A stretch of DNA of 64,000 nucleotides, taken from NCBI GenBank assembly GCA_948146395.1, contig OX411559.1, positions 40,108,679-40,172,678 of the forward strand, in the 5' to 3' direction. Each line of letters starts with the position of its first letter. Within the stretch, counting starts at the first letter, position 1. Positions 55,501 to 64,000 of the stretch are shown here, piece after piece. Under the pieces are notes generated by a model, which was not told the DNA's origin, searched no databases, and worked only from the letters and a program-made list of their open reading frames with translations. Made by a program: the position numbers and the translations under genes. The DNA comes from Fragum whitleyi (lineage: Eukaryota > Mollusca > Bivalvia > Cardiida > Cardiidae).

Positions 55501-56350
55501 CGCTCTAATATGACATTTAACAGGCTTAAAACTGCCAGGAAAATCAATTGATTATTTAATTGAGAGTCTGCGATTTTTGAAAACGACCCATAGCCACGTT
55601 AACGCCCATAATTCGGTAGCGGCTTCTTCAAATCACATACAAATTTTCATTTTTTTAAAAAAATGGTAATGGCGTATTTTGCAAATTACTTCATAGAAAT
55701 TCTGTGTGTACTTTTAAAGCAATCCGAAGTTTTATTGGGTGGATACTTTTTATTTTTGCTCAGTATATTTTATTGGTAGAATTTCATGTTTCTGTGAGTC
55801 GAACACTACAAAGAGGGATTGTTTTCCTCGTGTTGCGAAGTTTGGTTAAATTTGTCCATTCTAATGAAGTAATTTCGGTACAGAGGGGGTTCGTTCGAAC
55901 CCCCAACCCCCTCTGGATCTGCCACTGTATATTTAATTCTTAAATATTATTTTGCTGAGGACTCAGAAGTTCATAAGTTTTCAGTCCATGATAAGTTATT
56001 TATAAATGTGACCCGTCACGCGAAAAGAGATCATCTGGGAAATCTGTGAATTAAATGATTGAAAAAGAGATTTGATCCAGCATAGGTCAACCAGAAGTCG
56101 CATTTCAAAAATTCTTTCACTGGAAGGTAGCTTGATCATTCTAGATTCAGAAAATCAGCACGGTGCAAAAAGTTTTGACCCTAGTCAGTCTGCGCAGTCC
56201 GCGCAGTCTGACTAGGGTCGACACTTTACGCACTACCAATATGGTCCTTTTTCGCGTGACGGGTCACAAATGTGCAAGCTACATACCTTGTCTACAGAAA
56301 AGAAATAAAACCAGTAAAACAGGTAATTGTTTATTCATTGTCCTTGCCAT
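46536..56350 (-). CDS. secreted LU-LU-C-type lectin protein (nine exons)
   Basis: Exons 5' to 3' on the minus strand: 56350-56287, 54355-54273, 52773-52702, 51531-51417, 50845-50748, 49772-49692, 48549-48291, 47819-47619, 46765-46536. They total 1,203 nt, giving 400 residues. All junctions are AG/GT and every phase agrees. Residues 1-21 are a signal peptide (MARTMNKQLPVLLVLFLFC). LU domain 1 (27-108) starts CFEC and closes CRECCQGQFCN. LU domain 2 (122-191) has ten cysteines and closes GDCCSFDFCN, the CC..D.CN signature of Ly6/uPAR three-finger domains. Residues 195-257 are a Thr/Pro-rich, probably O-glycosylated linker. The C-type lectin domain (261-400) has six cysteines, WIGL and a C-terminal CER. 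The usual EPN/QPD sugar motif reads QPQ (359-361) and WND reads WHD. No GPI signal or transmembrane helix follows, so it should be secreted. Role inferred: glycan or pathogen recognition. Confidence 0.88.
47421..47590 (+). repeat. palindromic MITE, TTTCCTAATGA family, copy 5 (diverged)
   Basis: GGTCACGAGTGGACTCATGA ... GCGGGTCAACTACCGTAA. The core is changed to GGTGTTTCATACTGATTTTA / TGATTATGAAACCCCGG. It lies in the last lectin intron and ends 29 bp short of exon 8. Confidence 0.65.
50201..50612 (+). mobile_element. MITE with 18-bp TIR in a lectin intron
   Basis: GGACATCACTGAGGTGAC at 50201-50218 and its exact reverse complement GTCACCTCAGTGATGTCC at about 50594-50611. Interior AT-rich, non-coding. 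Confidence 0.75.
51575..51740. repeat. hairpin, AAGCTATATTTTTACGAG family, copy 1
   Basis: GTAAGATCGATTTAAATTTC...AACAAAAGCTATATTTTTAC pairs with GAAAATATAGCTTTTGTTTT...GAAATATTAATCGATCTTAC. Confidence 0.7.
51990..52145. repeat. hairpin family, copy 2 (one arm diverged)
   Basis: TATAGCTTTTGTTGTTCACA, AAATATCAGTCGATCTTTCT and CTCGAAAACAAACG repeat the right arm of 51575-51740. Both lie in the intron between lectin exons 4 and 3. A second copy of GCGGGGTATGA/TAGATGACGT DNA follows at 52240. Confidence 0.55.
53500..53882. mobile_element. MITE, AAGCGACCA / TGGTCGCTT family
   Basis: TACAGTATAACTTGTGTTAA then AAGCGGCCGCTTATGAAAAT. The right side has TTGGTCGCTTAATACAAGTG, a second TGGCTTAATACAGGCGATCG and AGTATTTACTGTATA. 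Near-palindromic, non-coding. Confidence 0.6.
53891..54245. mobile_element. possible MITE with GGCAGGGCGG ends
   Basis: TGGCAGGGCGGAGCCTAAGG at the left and TTAAGCCCCGCCCTGCCA at the right are imperfect inverted repeats; CCTTAA/TTAAGG follow each. It ends 28 bp before lectin exon 2. Confidence 0.45.
54380..56007. other. lectin intron 1, unannotated part
   Basis: No coding exon or clear element. GCAGATCTAAGTTTTCTATA near 54480 and GGATCTGCCACTG near 55914 hint at old repeat edges. Confidence 0.35.
56008..56267 (+). mobile_element. MITE, GTGACCCGTCACGCGAAAAG family, with inserted palindrome
   Basis: About 25-bp terminal inverted repeats: GTGACCCGTCACGCGAAAAG / CTTTTTCGCGTGACGGGTCAC. AAAT/AAAT-like flanks. 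It contains the palindrome ACCCTAGTCAGTCTGCGCAG / CGCGCAGTCTGACTAGGGT (56178-56218), absent from the 44-kb copy. It ends 20 bp from lectin exon 1 on the donor side. Confidence 0.85.
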
Positions 56351-57282
56351 GAAATATACAGGTATTTCTTTAAGTTCTTATCTTAGATTGTGTCATATAC
56401 AAATACATGGACATAGTTCCTTTGACCAGAGAATCGCGTGAAATTCTTATCAGACACGCTATTCTGCATTTTTTATGTCCCCTCATCGATAGAACGCGTG
56501 CATATCGTGTTAAAATAGCAAGTCCGTCTGATTGCCCAGTTCGTTCGTTCGTCTAGCGGTTTGTCTAAAGTATAAAAATCACCTTAATGTACCATTAAGC
56601 CTAATTCGTTTCATTTATTTTTTATCATCATAAAAAGCTTTAATTTAAACTGACCTTTATTATTCTAAAATTAACGAAAGGGAATACATAGCCGAATCAC
56701 TCGATATGTTATTTATCGAGTTTTGATTACCATTTTTCTTCGGGCAACAATCATTAAAACCTTTGGATTTCAGTGATCATTTTCCCAATTAATCAAAGAC
56801 ATTCTTCAGTAAGAATTGTTTCCGAGTGAAAAAACAACAACGGGCCCCGTTAGCGCCAGAAATAAATTTGCCAACCCCTCCCCCCAAAACAACAGATAAT
56901 TACCAAGATAGTAACAGGAGCGCTGTGAAAACCAAATTTTCCCGAGAAGACGCAAATTCAAAGATTTCAGACCACACACCTTTTGTCACAATATTCAGGA
57001 GTGTAACTTGCCACTGATTTTCGTAAGAGGGGGTTCGGACACCGGCTCGGGTGTCTAGGAATTTTTTTTATCTCTTTTTCAATACATGGGGAAAGTTTTA
57101 TTTTATCATTGATAGATGCCTAGTAAATGGATTGTTCTGACCTGAGTAAGCACTAAGCAGTGGTGTTTCAAAACTTCCAGTGAAAGTACCATACACGAGC
57201 TCTACAGAATACGCAAGGATCTAAAGCAAGGATCTTTTATTTTGGGTATCTCATGGAGCTCTTCAAGGTAAAAATCATCTTC

Positions 57283-57441
57283 GCAAGCCAAGAGTTCTAG
57301 CTCCACTATGTTCCTTACGAACGTTCGTAAAGAACATAGTGGAGCTAGAACCCTTAGCTTGCGAAGCTCTACTATGTGCCTTACGAACGTTCGTAAGCCT
57401 TTCGGATTTTCGTAAAGAACCATTTGCTTACGAAGATGGGT
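57283..57441. repeat. nested palindromes GTTCTAGCTCCACTATGTTC
   Basis: 57288-57351 is an almost perfect palindrome (TTCTAGCTCCACTATGTTCC ... GAACATAGTGGAGCTAGAA) centred on CTTACGAACGTTCGTAA. The centre recurs at 57374-57398 with CTACTATGTGCC and TTCGTAAAGAACCATTTGC. Preceded by 56351-57280, in which I see nothing coding. Confidence 0.75.
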
Positions 57442-57644
57442 GGAAAATAACGGGCTTGCTATAATTTTAATTTCTGAAACAAGAGACTTGGGTTGTTTGA
57501 CCGAAAATTGTAACCTGATCATGTTAAAAGGATGTTGCTGTACAAGCCAGCTTTAACAAAGACGTGGTAGATCAAGGACTTAACTCTCATTACGCAATTT
57601 ACGCAAGTGCGTAAAAGTAATAATCATCTGTTTAAAAATATCGT

Positions 57645-57722
57645 TGATGAAGGATCAGAACATCGAAACTACAGCTTATTCAAGCTGTAGTTACGATGTT
57701 TTGATCATTCACCAACGCTCAA
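57645..57722. repeat. hairpin
   Basis: TGATGAAGGATCAGAACATC...AACTACAGCTT / AAGCTGTAGTTACGATGTTTTGATCATTCA. Confidence 0.65.
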
Positions 57723-57994
57723 ATCATAATAAGGCCGGAGCGGACGGAGGGTATTCATCTTTTGTCACAATCCACAAATTGCCTTTATCCTTTTTATTCG
57801 GTTGTCGCCTTCTGAGTGCGTAAATATTTCCACGTCCTAGATATAGATTTCTCGTTTACGAAAACAGAAATGTTCTGGTTCGATCATGACCTAGTCCAAC
57901 ATATATTTGTAGGTTATATTTGGTTTTAAATGTTAACCATCTTGATCACATGCTTAATGCTAAGCAAATAAAACAGGGTATCATTTGGCTCCAA

Positions 57995-58075
57995 ATGTTT
58001 AATATCTTGATCATGTGCTTAATGCTAAGCAAATTGTGGACTTAGCATTAAGCATATCATCAAGATAGTTAACAT
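57995..58075. repeat. hairpin
   Basis: TTTAATATCTTGATCATGTG CTTAATGCTAAGC / GCTTAGCATTAAGCATATC ATCAAGATAGTTAAC-type arms. The left arm is also tandemly duplicated upstream near 57930. Confidence 0.65.
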
Positions 58076-58144
58076 GACTATTTTTTTTTTGCTGCAGTTA
58101 AGAATATAGTAGGATGAGATGGAACCTATCGATTGCCTCGCTTC

Positions 58145-58340
58145 TTAACCCTTTCCTGTTTTACAAAATTTTGGACCTGTCCAAATTCAAAGGTTTTGCA
58201 GACGAAAATTTAAAGTGAATTCAATTTGAAAAATAACCATTCAGTAGGATAGAAAATAGTGTGGAAAAAGAAGAAATTGCTTGTCTCAATCATGAAATCT
58301 CAGGCACGTAAAAAGTAGGGATTAAACAGCAAAGGGTTAA
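58145..58340 (-). mobile_element. piggyBac-like MITE, inverted copy of 30489-30716
   Basis: TTAACCCTTTCCTGTTTTAC ... AAACAGCAAAGGGTTAA with TTAA at both edges. Its interior hairpin is partly lost. Confidence 0.8.
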
Positions 58341-58374
58341 ACCCCTTCATGACTTGAAACCTTGACTTTTGAGA

Positions 58375-58690
58375 TATATATAGTGCGTACTTGGTGTTTT
58401 GTATGAATATGAGTATCTTACGAGGTTGGGAGAATTGATTATTGTCGAGGCTCTGCCGAGACAATTATCAAGTCTCACAGCCGAGTTAGATATTCTTTTC
58501 ATACAACACTCAAAGTACGTATTATATCTATCTTATAACCTCTATTTGGCTTGTTTTTGTAGATGTTTCCAACAGAAATGCAAGTTTCTAAAAATAACCG
58601 CATTATATATTTGTTCTAAAAATAACTATGTGATATCATAAAAAAAATCATATGGGATGTTATCACACGGATATTTGTATAGTTGTAAGA
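58375..58690 (+). repeat. long-hairpin MITE, intact copy (empty site for the LTR element)
   Basis: Matches 5415-5733 throughout and runs uninterrupted through TATTTGTATAGTTGTAAGAT, the sequence split at 5733/15785. Palindrome centred near 58450. Confidence 0.8.
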
Positions 58691-59238
58691 TAAAAAGAAA
58701 TAAATCTTTGAAATGCATGACACAGCCCTCAAATGTTTGAACGTTATTTATCGTCAAAACATAAATGAATGGACATAAAACACGATCTGAATGATGTTCC
58801 TACAGTAAATGATTTAACAACAGTTTGTTCAAAATGCTGTGAACAAGCTGTAGTTACGGCATTTAACTTGCAAAATGTATTTTGCTTTGCTTTGCATTAA
58901 TTTCATACATGCTCAAGAACAAGAGTCACCAGGGGGTCTGTATCGCTACACTGGCATTCACATCTTCAGAATTGAAAAAAAAATATATATATAAACAAAA
59001 TACAAATATTTATGGTCATGAAAGTCACCAGCAATCAGACGGAATTCGGAGTTATTCCAAATTTGATGTTTTTCGCGAGATATCAGTAGAGATTTTTTTA
59101 ACAGATGTATGATTAATTAATAAAAAAACATGGAAGAAGGCTAAATTTTACGCCTCCTTTTTTATGACACTCATATAACTATAATGCTAATTCAAGTCAG
59201 AATTGTTGTATCAATTATGTTTCTTCCACAAACAGACA
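58691..59238. other. non-coding interval
   Basis: AT-rich. CAGTTTGTTCAAAATGCTG / AGCTGTAGTTACGGCATTT near 58817-58863 is a weak hairpin related to 57645. No gene. Confidence 0.35.
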
Positions 59239-60288
59239 TTTTTAGCTCACCTGAGCACATCGTGCTCAAGATGAGCTTTTGTGATCGTTGAATGTCCGTC
59301 GTCCGTCGTCCGTCGTGCGTCGTGCGTCGTCATGCGTCAACAATTGAAGTGTTTACACTCTAGAGGCCACAAATATTGTCCAATCTTCATGAAACTTGGT
59401 CAGAATGATTGTCAGATCATAAGGATGAACCCTATTGAAAATGGGAAGGATCCGTGCCATATCACGGGAAAAGGGGCCTTAATTACAATTTTCTTGTTTA
59501 CACTCTAGAGGCCACAAATATGGTCCAATCTTCATGAAATTTGATTAGAATGTTTGTCAGGTCACAAGGATGAAGCCTTTTGAAAATGGGAAGGAGCAGT
59601 GCCATATCACGGGAATAGAGGCCTTAATGACAATTTTCTTGTTTTCACCCTGGAGGCCACAAATATGGGCCAATCTTCATGAAACTTAGTCAGAATGTTT
59701 GTCAGGTCACAAGGAAGAACTCTTTTGAAAATGGGAATGATCCGTACCATATCACGGGAAAAGGAGCCTTAATGACAATTTTCTTGTTTACACTCTAGAG
59801 GACACAAATATGGTCCAATCTTCATGAAACTTGGTCAGAATGTTTGTAAGGTTAAAAGGATGAACCCTATTGAAAATGGGAAGGATCCGTGCCATATCAC
59901 GGGAAAAGGGGCCTTAATGACAATTTTCTTGTTTACTCTCTAGAGGCCACAAATATGGTCCAATCTTCATGAAACTTAGTCAGAATGTATGTCAGGACAA
60001 AAGGATGAACCCCATTGAAAATGGTAAGGATCTGTGCTATGTCACTGGAAAAGGGACCTTAATGACAAAATTCTTGTTTTCACTCAAGATGCCACAAATA
60101 TGGTCCAATTTTCATGAAACTTGGTCAGAATGTTTGCCATGTCACAATGACAAACCCTATTGAAAATGGGAAGGATCAGTGCCATATCACAAAAAAAAAT
60201 AAATTATGACCTTTGCTTGAAAATTTGCTTATCATTAAAAGAGACAAAGGTACGAAGGTGAGCGATATAGGACAATCATGGTCCTCTT
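59239..60288 (-). mobile_element. Helentron-like element F (reverse), ~145-bp array
   Basis: At the left is the hairpin GAGCACATCGTGCTC within TAGCTCACC...GATGAGCT and then CGTCCGTCGTCCGTCGTGCG. The right has AAGGTGAGCGATATAGGACA with GGACAATCATGGTCCTCTTGT. Six units carry CACTCTAGAGGCCACAAATA near 59356, 59501, 59645, 59790, 59934 and 60080. Confidence 0.85.
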
Positions 60289-60479
60289 GTTTGTTTTTAC
60301 TAATCAGAATTCTAGTAATTTGTAAATTGTAAAATAAAAGGAAATTTGCCAACTAGGGTATAGGTTTATCTCCCTTTGACCAGTTCTTGAAAAAAGCATC
60401 TCGGATATTCTCCCATGTGCAAATTTACATTTCAAAATGAAAACATATGCCAATCTTTTTCCTTTACGCCCCGGTCTAA

Positions 60480-61110
60480 CAGACCCCGATTTCCAATTTA
60501 TGTAGCTGAGCGTATACTGCGCAGTAAGTCGAAGTAAGCCGTGCTTAAGCGTAGTGAGTAACGTAGTGCAAACTCATAAGTTTGACCGTAGTGTCTTGGA
60601 TATTGTAAAAAACGTTCAAAGTCTACTCACGGTAAAGTACGTTATTTTGTCCCTAATTTTGCCGTACTGTCACAGAAGTTGATCCCTGCTTATCCGTAAA
60701 TTAATCGTAGTAACACGCTATGAATTCGTTAACGTTTGTAACCGATACTACGGTTAACCAAGGTTGAACCAGCGATTCACTGCTCTTGCAGCACGTGTAT
60801 CTGGTTTTTTCCACGGTTAAGTAGGGAAAAAGTATGTTATAAAAAATCGCGGTCACATTTAACGTTGTAAACATGATCTCGATGTAGTGAAAGAATACCG
60901 TACTACAACGTACCCTACCGTAGACTGCGTAGTTTAACCTAGTGGCCCGTGGAATGAACGTTCTTCTACCGTATAATCCTACCGTAGTGGCCGCACAAAT
61001 CTTTTGTAAGTTCAAAATCCCTACGGTGAAAAAGGATTTTCTATCGTAGTTTGAATGTAGTTCAACGTAGTGAGATCTTGTTGAATCGTACTCTTGCCGA
61101 ATTAGAACCT
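60480..61110. other. CGTAG/CTACG-enriched DNA
   Basis: Unusual density of CGTAG, GTACG and TACGG words (AAGCGTAGTGAGTAACGTAG, AACGTACCCTACCGTAGACT). Similar DNA resumes at 63240. No coding capacity that I trust. Confidence 0.4.
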
Positions 61111-61119
61111 ATTTTTACC

Positions 61120-62905
61120 CTAGTTAAGGTTCATGTAAAGTGTTTGAGACCCAATGTTTAGGGCACTTCATTAGCCAAGAAAAAGCAGTATGTCCTGTTA
61201 TATTATATATCAAAATGGAGCTATTCGTGAGCACAAGCAGTTAGGCAACATAAGACCGTCATAGTTATAGAGGTATAGCCAAAACATTGTGGGAAAGGGT
61301 CATTTTGTACAGAACAAGCAACTGCATGACGGTTGCATAAAATTGCCCCGTATTTTTACAAAGTACAGTCTGAAGTACCATCCAGGTAGTGCTACAACCT
61401 TAGATATAAAACTCAGTCTCAAAAGGCTCTTTTGAAACAATCAATTTCCGTTTATTTTGTCAACATACATGTCAAACCGGTTTGGTCTGTTTTCAAAATA
61501 CATGTAAGGTATGGTGCAACATCACACCATAATATTGTGAAATATTTTCTGCGATTTATTTCAAATTATAGTCTTTTTTAATTCAATGATCTACAATATT
61601 ACTATTTATTTCACACTTAAACAACTTAGACCAATGGCATCATTTATTTTGTATCACGTGAGAGTGAGAGAGAACGAGGCTGCTGTGCAATACGGATTTT
61701 TTTCCAAAACGAGGCAACCTATATTGTACGTTGTAAGCGAGGCAAGCTATATTGTACCATGAAAGTGAGGCTGCAGTCCCGAACATCGATATCACCACGT
61801 TTTCGCGTCTCTTTCAATTTATCAAACCTTCTGTTCGGAGGTATTGAAATAAGTTTGAGAAGATTCTTGTCATATTGTTTATGACATTCAGGCTTTGAAA
61901 GAGAGAAAAATGCAAGTCACATTGAGAGATACAAAATGGTGTTGTTTCATGATTTCAGAAAATCGTTTGTCAACGTAAGTATACATTTCAAGTGACGACG
62001 GGTAGTCAATCTGTTTCATGTTAATTACATATTATAATCATAAAGAACCGTTCCACTTGAAACTTGAAATGAACATTTCATTGGATTGCTATTTTTAGAA
62101 CAATTGTTTCTTTCAATTTTATCATGTATATAGTGACTTGCATTTGACATCCTGGGTCAGTTTGGAACAATTCATTTTGTCTTTCTCTCTAATGCGGCAA
62201 ATTGTTAATTCTGGAACTTTTAGTGTATAGTGTGAAATAAAGATGTCATTTAACATGATCGAGTACAATACTGAATTCATTGGATTCGTACCCTGCAGAA
62301 CCAGTCTATATTTTGACTCGGCTGTCGCCTCGTCAAATATAGACTGGTTCTGCAGGGTACTCATCCAATAGAATTCAGTATTGTACTCGATGATGTTAAA
62401 TAACCTCTTAATATTTATCATTCTGTGAAATAGAAATTGATATATTGCTAAACAACCTTACAGGTATATAAACAGTTAATGTCTATTTATGTTGTGATAA
62501 CACACCATACCCAAAAAAGATCTACACGTTTTTAAAATTAGAATGACATATATGACATATTTGTTTATAAAATAAGTCAAAATAAATTTCTTGCATAACA
62601 ACGTTTTGGGGCTGAGTTTTATACCAATGGTTGTAGCACTACCTGGATGGTGCTTTAGGCTAGACTTTGTTAAAATATGAGCCAGTTTTATCCAACAGTC
62701 ATGCAGTTGCTTGTTCTGTACAAAATGACCCTTTTCCACACTGTTTTGGCTATACTGCTATAGTTATAACAGTCTTCTGTTTTTCAACTGCTTGTGCTCA
62801 TAAATAGCTTCATTTTGATATATAATATTCCTGGACATACTGCTTTTTCTTGGCAAATGAATTCCCTTAAAATTGGGTCTCAAACACTTTACATGAACCT
62901 TAACA
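61120..62905. mobile_element. large inverted-repeat (foldback-like) element
   Basis: The ~300-bp arms 61120-61430 and 62605-62905 are imperfect reverse complements: AAGTGTTTGAGACCCAAT / ATTGGGTCTCAAACACTT, GCACAAGCAGTT / AACTGCTTGTGC, CAGAACAAGCAACTGCATGA / CATGCAGTTGCTTGTTCTG. The ~1.2-kb centre holds a separate palindrome. Confidence 0.8.
62253..62403. repeat. near-perfect 150-bp palindrome
   Basis: CATGATCGAGTACAATACTG ... CAGTATTGTACTCGATGATG, including CAGAACCAGTCTATATTTGA-type inner stems around GACTCGGCTGTCGCCTCGTC. It lies asymmetrically inside the foldback element. Confidence 0.85.
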
Positions 62906-64000
62906 GTACAAACCGTTTAATAAACATCTGTCCACGTCAATGCTACGACCAAGCAGGGAAACACTGGGATTGGACTCTATGCATTCAGAGTACGAATAGA
63001 ATAGGTGAAATTGATAAAATATAATCATGAAGTGCACGTGAATTCAATGGTTTGAAACTCGCTTGTTTTTACAACAAATTAATTATAATACCCGAAGGTG
63101 CTAGGTTTTAAACTTCATGATATATTTAAAGATCAAGATTCTTATCTAAGGAAAGACAAACAAAAGATATCAGGGCTTGGGAAATGAATAAATGGCGATT
63201 TTCCATTAATTAAAATTAATAATTAATCTAATTGAACTTCTTATTTTTACGCAGTTCTTCGTAGTTGTTCCTACTCGCACGTACTTCTTTCTACGGAAAC
63301 TGTTCGATGTTACCTTTGTTAAATGTACCTTATCTTATTTCAACTTACTTAATCGTATTAGTGACATGGCTTGCCTACGGAAAAATGGAGTACGACTTCC
63401 TACGATAATTGCCGTAAATGTGACCATAGCTTTAGAGTGGCAACATGCCAACAACAACAGACGGCGTTATAATAGCAATCTCGTGTTACCTCTGTATTCA
63501 ACTTAAGGGAAGGGAAAATGCTCCAGCTGAAAAGAGTCTTGAAGAGCTTGAGTATAAAAATCGCTAGATACAGCCTAAGCATAGGAAATAAAGGCGATGG
63601 TGGGTACGGCCTTGGATTACTAAAGACAGAGGCAAAACACTGGATAATTACATCAGCTATTGCAGCGTAAATTACCTGCCCATGACCACCAATCGAAGTA
63701 TAGGGAAGCGTCTCGTTCAAAGGTTTTGAAGAGAGGAATTGTTTGATTCGCTTTTTTATACTCCTCGAAAATCGGGGTACTTCGTAGTACTACGGGATGA
63801 TATCTTAGCAGTTCGTAGTTATTCGGTGTAGGTCGGTGTAGCTCGGGTTGCTAGTCGCGTATCTCGTCGTACTTCACCGGCGAGAATCGTGAGTTACTCG
63901 TAGGGCATCGGCGTTATTCGGGGTTCATCGCCGAGGTAGGTACGCCGAAATATGGCCGATTCTGTTGCCGAATAACGGCGATTTGCTTACTACGAACAAA
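62906..64000. other. right flank with CGTAGT/TCGTAGT-rich DNA
   Basis: From ~63240 to the window end, the words TTCGTAGT, CGTACTTC, TCGGTGTAG and CGGCG are dense. It is more GC-rich than its surroundings at 63760-64000. The ORFs here match nothing. Confidence 0.35.

Noticed and set aside
56163..56441. 92-codon plus-strand ORF
   Set aside because: Antisense to the lectin signal-peptide exon and overlapping a MITE end; no domain.
63400..63720. 106-codon minus-strand ORF and 60701-61015
   Set aside because: In CGTAG-rich repeat-like DNA, with no recognisable domain or splice context.

Overview
This is eukaryotic nuclear DNA: AT-rich, with spliced genes, no operons, and more than half transposable-element and satellite sequence. 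The repeat repertoire points to a bivalve mollusc, probably a venerid-type clam. It has 'pearl'/Helentron-like elements with ~145-172 bp tandem cores, ACGG/CCGT microsatellites and GCTCACCTGAG subterminal repeats, plus tRNA-headed SINEs with a GTTGAAAGCGAC tail. That assignment is inference.

Left part (1-5.4 kb): the right part of a Helentron-like tandem array, then a hAT-like MITE split by a second Helentron-like element, then the 3'-terminal exon of a plus-strand TPR gene (4149-4285).

5.73-15.78 kb: an LTR retrotransposon of Ty3/gypsy sequence type with the inverted pol order PR-INT-RT-RNase H (Gmr1-like). Gag is broken by a 2.7-kb Helentron-like insertion that itself carries a hAT element. 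A further Helentron-like element sits beside the polypurine tract.

16.9-23.5 kb: a four-level nest. A Tc1/mariner element contains Helentron-like element A, which contains B, which contains C.

23.9-35.2 kb: minus-strand SNRNP40 (U5 snRNP 40-kDa WD40 protein). I reconstructed eight exons with consistent phase. Exon 5 has spawned a ~56-bp minisatellite that multiplies its own splice donor about 18 times. Inverted MITE copies flank exons 6-7, and a decayed LINE ends 12 bp upstream of the start codon.

38-43.7 kb: repeats, hairpins, a (CAT)n tract and SINEs, with no convincing gene.

43.9-46.0 kb: a plus-strand DXD glycosyltransferase (GT32-like) with a signal anchor and one in-frame stop. It converges tail-to-tail with a minus-strand nine-exon gene (46.5-56.35 kb). 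That gene encodes a secreted protein of signal peptide, two Ly6/uPAR (LU) domains, a Thr/Pro linker and a C-type lectin domain. It is the best-supported new gene model here and an unusual architecture.

57-64 kb: hairpins, MITEs, another Helentron-like array, a 1.8-kb inverted-repeat element, and CGTAG-rich DNA.

The genes are not functionally linked. SNRNP40 is housekeeping splicing machinery; the lectin and glycosyltransferase are typical of the expanded bivalve carbohydrate-recognition and glycan repertoires. I see no rRNA gene, CRISPR array or bacterial feature.
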